Below are positions 33,693-36,806 of a stretch of DNA of 36,806 nucleotides, piece after piece; position 1 is the first letter of the stretch; each line of letters opens with the position of its first letter. Origin of the DNA: Chitinophagaceae bacterium (lineage in GTDB: Bacteria > Bacteroidota > Bacteroidia > Chitinophagales > Chitinophagaceae); the NCBI GenBank assembly GCA_023957155.1, contig JAMLHK010000022.1:1-36806 (forward strand), given 5' to 3'. The notes under the pieces were generated by a model. The model was not told the DNA's origin and ran no database searches. It saw nothing but the letters and a program-made list of their open reading frames with translations. The translations under genes were made by a program, and so were the position numbers.

Positions 33693-33764
33693 AAAAGTAT
33701 ACCACAAAGCCCCGTAACTTTCTTTAAGGACGGGGCTTTATCAGGGGGCTTTGCGGATACTTTT
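33693..33764. repeat. 72-bp nested palindrome with alternative stems
   Basis: Outer arms AAAAGTAT (33693-33700) and ATACTTTT (33757-33764) pair. Inside, AAAGCCCCGT (33706-33715) pairs perfectly with ACGGGGCTTT (33730-33739), while AAAGCCCC can instead pair with a second GGGGCTTT at 33745-33752. It lies 330 bp after the transposase, where a rolling-circle end is expected, and immediately before the AT-rich genes. It could also be a MITE or a terminator. Confidence 0.6.
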
Positions 33765-33769
33765 CTGTG

Positions 33770-33785
33770 TGTTACCTGCCATATT
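33770..33785 (+). repeat. left arm of 16-bp inverted repeat around the HEPN gene
   Basis: TGTTACCTGCCATATT ends directly before the ATG at 33786. Its partner at 34481-34496 matches in inverted orientation at 15 of 16 bases. Confidence 0.65.
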
Positions 33786-34457
33786 ATGAAAGAGCATTTA
33801 GAAACAATCATTGAGACCGGAGAAGACTTGCTTCATATGCATCAACATGAAGCGTATGAAGAACATGTTGAAGATGTTTATTTGGACGTTACAACAAAAG
33901 CCAAACTATTTTTTGACAAGTTAAAAGACGACCCTTTAAATTTAAAGCAAGACTTTTTATCAAAACAATTGGACTCTTTTGACGAATCAGAACTTTATGA
34001 CATTTTAGGTATTTTAAAAAAAGCGAAATGTTATTTTGAAGTTCCCCCGTCCGAAGTTGATTCCTTTTGGGAATATATACATCCTTTAATCAGGGCAATG
34101 GGTAAAGATAAATTTGACAACGGTTTTTACGCAGATGCTGTCGAGACTGCACTAAAAGAAGTAAATAACATAATTAAAAACGCAAATAAAAAAATCACTG
34201 GACAAGAATTAGATGGGGCTTCTTTAATGACCAAAGTTTTTTCAGTTGCTAACCCAGTATTTTCTTTTGCGGACATTACAACAGAAACAGGCAAAAGTAT
34301 TCAACAAGGTTATATGCAAATTTTTGCGGGTGCTATGACAGGTATTAGAAATCCAAAAGCACATAATAATATGCTACCGGACAAAAACAAAACAATTCAC
34401 CTGCTTTTTATAGCAAGTTTTATGACAGTCAAAATTGAGGAATTGGGCCTAATTTAA
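33786..34457 (+). CDS. TIGR02391-type (Ymh/HEPN) protein
   Basis: The 223-residue protein has an acidic helical N-terminal half (about 1-105) and a C-terminal TIGR02391 domain: GFYADAVETALKEVNNIIKN (113-132), DGASLMTKVFS (143-153), QQGYMQIFAGAMTGIRNPKAH (173-193). RNPKAH (188-193) fits the R-x4-H catalytic motif of HEPN ribonucleases, including the usual polar N after Arg. HEPN proteins often act as RNases in toxin-antitoxin, abortive infection and other defence systems; no antitoxin-like gene is adjacent. Base composition is clearly more AT-rich than the chromosome to the left. Inverted repeats flank the gene. Function in defence is inferred. Confidence 0.82.
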   Translation: MKEHLETIIETGEDLLHMHQHEAYEEHVEDVYLDVTTKAKLFFDKLKDDPLNLKQDFLSKQLDSFDESELYDILGILKKAKCYFEVPPSEVDSFWEYIHPLIRAMGKDKFDNGFYADAVETALKEVNNIIKNANKKITGQELDGASLMTKVFSVANPVFSFADITTETGKSIQQGYMQIFAGAMTGIRNPKAHNNMLPDKNKTIHLLFIASFMTVKIEELGLI

Positions 34458-34480
34458 TCGGCAAGACAGCATTCATAAGC

Positions 34481-34496
34481 AATACGGCAGGTAACA
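34481..34496 (-). repeat. right arm of 16-bp inverted repeat around the HEPN gene
   Basis: AATACGGCAGGTAACA lies 24 bp after the stop codon of the HEPN-type gene and mirrors 33770-33785 with one mismatch. Confidence 0.65.
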
Positions 34497-34759
34497 TTGG
34501 TATTGCCAATAGTTGGGCTTGACATTGGAACAATCGGCAGTGGTAATTCTGTTGTACTTCGGTTCGAGCTTGACGAATAAAGCCCAGCTTTAGTTCTTAA
34601 TATTTAACTTTATTATAAAGTCCGGCAGCAGTTCCGGTGGACGGATTTCAAATTCCCAACCATCGGTAATACCTGTTCGTTGGCTGCAAATGTATTACAA
34701 CCACACATCAAGCGACAGTTTAACAAAAGACGCAACTAAGACATATAAAGCGAAGGAGA
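34497..34759 (+). other. structured non-coding spacer between cassette genes
   Basis: With the preceding repeat this makes a 302-bp gene-free stretch. ATTGG/CCAAT form a hairpin at 34496-34510. AGTTGGGCTT (34511-34520) can pair over its whole length, with one G-U pair, with AAGCCCAGCT (34580-34589). TTGGCTGC stands at 34680-34687. A purine-rich GAAGGAG precedes the next ATG but only one base away, too close for normal Shine-Dalgarno use. Confidence 0.5.
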
Positions 34760-36145
34760 ATGGTAAAGGATTATCCTGAAATAGATTTTTACTCAATGAC
34801 AAAAAGCGAATGGGATTCAATCTTTGATATGATTCCTTGGCTTGAAAAAATTGAGAAAATTGACCCAAATGAGACATTCACAGACCACCAAGGCACAAGA
34901 ACACGACCTCTCAAATATGTAGAATACAAATCCGCAAGTGTGCAACTTATTGGTAGAGTGCATAAGTTTTTAAAACCATTTGATTGGACAAATTGGGAAG
35001 AAGGTTTGAAAATCTTAAAGGAACAAGACTTTAATGGATTAGATTTATTAACGATTGGCAAACTACTTACAATTATTCTTTACTACAAAGAATTAACAGG
35101 ACAGCTATCTCCATTTGGAATTGCTTGTCAAGCCCACGACTTAGAAGATGGCAGAGTTCTAAAACTTCTAAAAGAGCTGAAAAAAGTAGTAACGGAAGAA
35201 CAGAAAAACGAATGTGAGAAGTTTCACACATATAATCCGCAAGACAGCAACTTTGCCAATTACGCAAAATTGTTACAAAGTAAGTGGCGAGATAAAAAAG
35301 GTTATCCTATTGCCAAACTCAATGACACAACCAAGTATGGGCACTTCATTGAGACAGATTTTGCTATAAATGAAGAAGTAAATTTTTTAACAGAAAATAT
35401 TCGCAAACTTGTAATTGAAGAATTAGAAACAAAAGCTACTGTTCAAGAACATATTTATGAAAACTTGCTTTCTTCAAAATCGCTTTGCTTCAATTTGTTT
35501 GGCGAACTTCATTTTAATCACGAATTAGCGACAAATTTATTTAAAACTGTATTTCCAAAACAAACATCGCCTTATTCGGAAAAAGTTCCAGAAATAAGCA
35601 AAGTAACATCTGTTTTATTTGACTACTCACCATATAAGAAAAATAACAATACCGTAGAAGACACCGCCTTTTTTGATGTTTTTATTGAATACACTTCGCA
35701 TAGTGGCGGAAAAGGATTTATAGGAACCGATGTGAAATATGCTGAAACCCTACTTGAAGATGCAGACAAGGCTACCGAAACGTATAAAAAATATGGAAAT
35801 GATTATTTGAAATTAGCAACAGAAGACTTGTTTCTGCAAGAACATCTTGACAATTTTAAAAAACCACCCTTATTTCAACTTTGGCGTAAACACTTGCTGT
35901 CGCTATCAATACTAAAAGACAATTTGTATGAAGAAGGATTTTTCCTTTTCCTTTTTCCATATGGCAATGATGAATGTTACAAGGAAGCAAACCTATACAG
36001 AGGCCAACAAAAATTTCCTTATAGGTGGAACGAGTATAAAACAGGTTATTATTGGAGGTTTTTAGACAAATTTATTGAAAGCTTAAACGAGTTAGTTAAT
36101 CAAACTTGGACTCAAGAAATGAAAGAAAGGTATTTAGGAAAGTGA
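34760..36145 (+). CDS. putative PD-(D/E)XK nuclease (PGN_0703-like) with DUF6508-like N-terminus
   Basis: The 461-residue protein appears to have two parts. Residues about 20-145 (RVHKFLKPFDWTNWEEGLKIL, LLTIGKLLTIILYYKELTGQL, GRVLKLLKELK) resemble DUF6508. Residues about 230-455 resemble the PGN_0703 family of putative restriction endonucleases: NLLSSKSLCFNLFGELHFN (235-253), FFDVFIEYTSHSGGKGFIGTDVKYAET (304-330), where D306, E310 and D324-V-K326 would be the nuclease residues, and a C-terminal LWRKHLLSLSIL (about 374-385). The family assignments are by eye. Codon use is AT-rich like the neighbours and unlike the chromosome. Probably a DNA nuclease of a defence or selfish cassette; target unknown. 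Confidence 0.72.
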   Translation: MVKDYPEIDFYSMTKSEWDSIFDMIPWLEKIEKIDPNETFTDHQGTRTRPLKYVEYKSASVQLIGRVHKFLKPFDWTNWEEGLKILKEQDFNGLDLLTIGKLLTIILYYKELTGQLSPFGIACQAHDLEDGRVLKLLKELKKVVTEEQKNECEKFHTYNPQDSNFANYAKLLQSKWRDKKGYPIAKLNDTTKYGHFIETDFAINEEVNFLTENIRKLVIEELETKATVQEHIYENLLSSKSLCFNLFGELHFNHELATNLFKTVFPKQTSPYSEKVPEISKVTSVLFDYSPYKKNNNTVEDTAFFDVFIEYTSHSGGKGFIGTDVKYAETLLEDADKATETYKKYGNDYLKLATEDLFLQEHLDNFKKPPLFQLWRKHLLSLSILKDNLYEEGFFLFLFPYGNDECYKEANLYRGQQKFPYRWNEYKTGYYWRFLDKFIESLNELVNQTWTQEMKERYLGK

Positions 36146-36240
36146 AAAGTGATTACGAATAAATAAAAGCTTTAGTATGCGGATTAATGCGGCAGCCAAT
36201 AATTGGTTGACCCATATTTTAACTGTAAATTTCTTTTCAA

Positions 36241-36687
36241 TTGGCAAAACAAAATATTATATACAATCTAAAACTTTTTTTGAATTCTTCATCATTATTC
36301 TTAATTGTATTTGGTATAATACGAGAGAGTGAAGATTTAGTAATCGTTGGCTCAATTATGTTTTTAATAAGTTTGTTTTTTACAACGCTTTATATAATTC
36401 TATTAGCAAAAAACTTTAAGGATAGGACATCCTCAGACAGAACTCCTGAAAACGAATCAGGGCTAAATGATTTATTTGAAGGATTAATAGTTATTTATGG
36501 ACTGATTGCATTAGTTATTTCAGAACCGGTTTATTTCAATTATTCTGGTCAATTAATTTGGTTTGGTACTATTCTGTATTATATACTAAATGGTATTATC
36601 GTAAGCTGGATTATGAACATTCCTTTAAAAATGACGTACGGAGGTTGGAGAGTTAGGTACAAAAAGAGATATAAAAGAAAAGGCTAA
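36241..36687 (+). CDS. small hypothetical membrane protein
   Basis: The 148-residue protein starts at TTG (LAKQNIIYNLKLF); the next in-frame Met is after the first helix. Four hydrophobic segments are visible at about 16-25, 33-56, 83-95 and 103-125, separated by the charged loop KNFKDRTSSDRTPENES (57-73). The C-terminus is strongly basic (GGWRVRYKKRYKRKG), so it probably faces the cytoplasm. No family recognised. It lies 95 bp after the nuclease-like gene, same strand and same AT-rich style. A membrane effector partnered with the nucleases is conceivable, but nothing in the sequence proves it. Confidence 0.6.
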   Translation: MAKQNIIYNLKLFLNSSSLFLIVFGIIRESEDLVIVGSIMFLISLFFTTLYIILLAKNFKDRTSSDRTPENESGLNDLFEGLIVIYGLIALVISEPVYFNYSGQLIWFGTILYYILNGIIVSWIMNIPLKMTYGGWRVRYKKRYKRKG

Positions 36688-36806
36688 AATTGCTTAACAG
36701 CAGCCAACATGAACTGTGTAAAAAACCAAATAAAATTTGATATTTTTTAAGGTTTAGTTGTAGAAGTTTAGATTTAATCTGACAGTTATTGGTAAATTTA
36801 ATAACT
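36688..36806 (+). other. AT-rich non-coding end of window
   Basis: No gene is visible. GCAGCCAA at 36700-36707 repeats the boundary octamer seen at 36192-36199 and, inverted, at 34680-34687. Confidence 0.4.

Larger units (their letters stand above)
31200..33764 (+). mobile_element. IS91-like element with accessory tyrosine recombinase
   Basis: The module holds a tyrosine recombinase and, 6 bp downstream, an HUH/Y2 transposase. This order is known for a subset of IS91-family elements, which transpose by rolling circle and lack terminal inverted repeats or target duplications. The exact ends cannot be set from one copy; the limits given run from the inverted repeat on the left to the nested palindrome on the right, a plausible oriIS/terIS pair. 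ACATCGCC occurs at 31276 and, inverted, at 33476 and 33675. Confidence 0.7.

Noticed and set aside
34511-34589. Possible integron attC site
   Set aside because: The arms GTTGGGC and GCCCAGC occur in the reverse of the attC order, and no integron-type integrase with its extra domain is present; the recombinase at 31389 is of the plain phage type.
36691-36806. GCTTAAC near the last gene as an attC R'' box
   Set aside because: No matching GTTRRRY partner follows within the window.
1-36806. CRISPR array
   Set aside because: No regularly spaced direct repeats of 23-40 bp were seen and no cas-like gene is present.

Overview
The window looks like chromosomal DNA from a member of the Bacteroidota, probably the family Chitinophagaceae. 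This rests on recognisable families: a T9SS type B sorting domain paired with a PorP/SprF protein, DUF4199 and DUF5107 proteins, an S9 dipeptidyl peptidase, and a Bacteroidota-type FabI. The Bacteroidota -7 promoter element TAnnTTTG stands directly upstream of seven transcription units, and Shine-Dalgarno sequences are mostly absent. The genus cannot be fixed from the sequence alone.

Layout. Bases 1-2616 (minus strand) hold a truncated sigma-54 activator without a receiver domain, miaB and a small lipoprotein. Bases 2723-9793 (minus strand) form a tightly packed run, probably one operon. In transcription order it reads: dihydroorotase-like protein, DUF4199 membrane protein, GT2 and GT4 glycosyltransferases, then hddA, gmhA, hddC and gmhB. 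The last four together encode the route from sedoheptulose-7-phosphate to GDP-D-glycero-alpha-D-manno-heptose, so the operon probably feeds a heptose-containing surface glycan. The dihydroorotase homologue has lost most of its metal ligands. Bases 9834-10250 hold tRNA-Pro(GGG) with promoter and terminator, followed by a decayed tRNA copy that carries a 17-bp palindrome in its T-arm and still has its own terminator.

Bases 10259-24479 are housekeeping and envelope genes: a small lipoprotein, recN, fabI, an S4 RNA-binding protein, an S9 peptidase, a PBP4-type lipoprotein, a degenerate arginase-family protein, a DUF5107/TPR exported protein and recG, whose start is probably TTG. Bases 24536-31016 hold a 1212-residue secreted protein with four PKD repeats and a type B sorting domain, its probable PorP/SprF partner, an ABC ATPase without an adjacent permease, and an FKBP-type lipoprotein.

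Bases about 31200-36806 are acquired DNA. An IS91-like HUH transposase is preceded by a complete tyrosine recombinase, whose apparent original ATG is separated from the reading frame by an A8 tract that is one base short. After a nested palindrome come three AT-rich genes in a different compositional style: a TIGR02391-type protein with a HEPN RNPKAH motif bracketed by a 16-bp inverted repeat, a protein resembling a DUF6508-like domain fused to a PGN_0703-like PD-(D/E)XK nuclease, and a small membrane protein. Two predicted nucleases in a mobile cassette setting make this the best candidate for an undescribed system, most plausibly defence-related; that function is inference.
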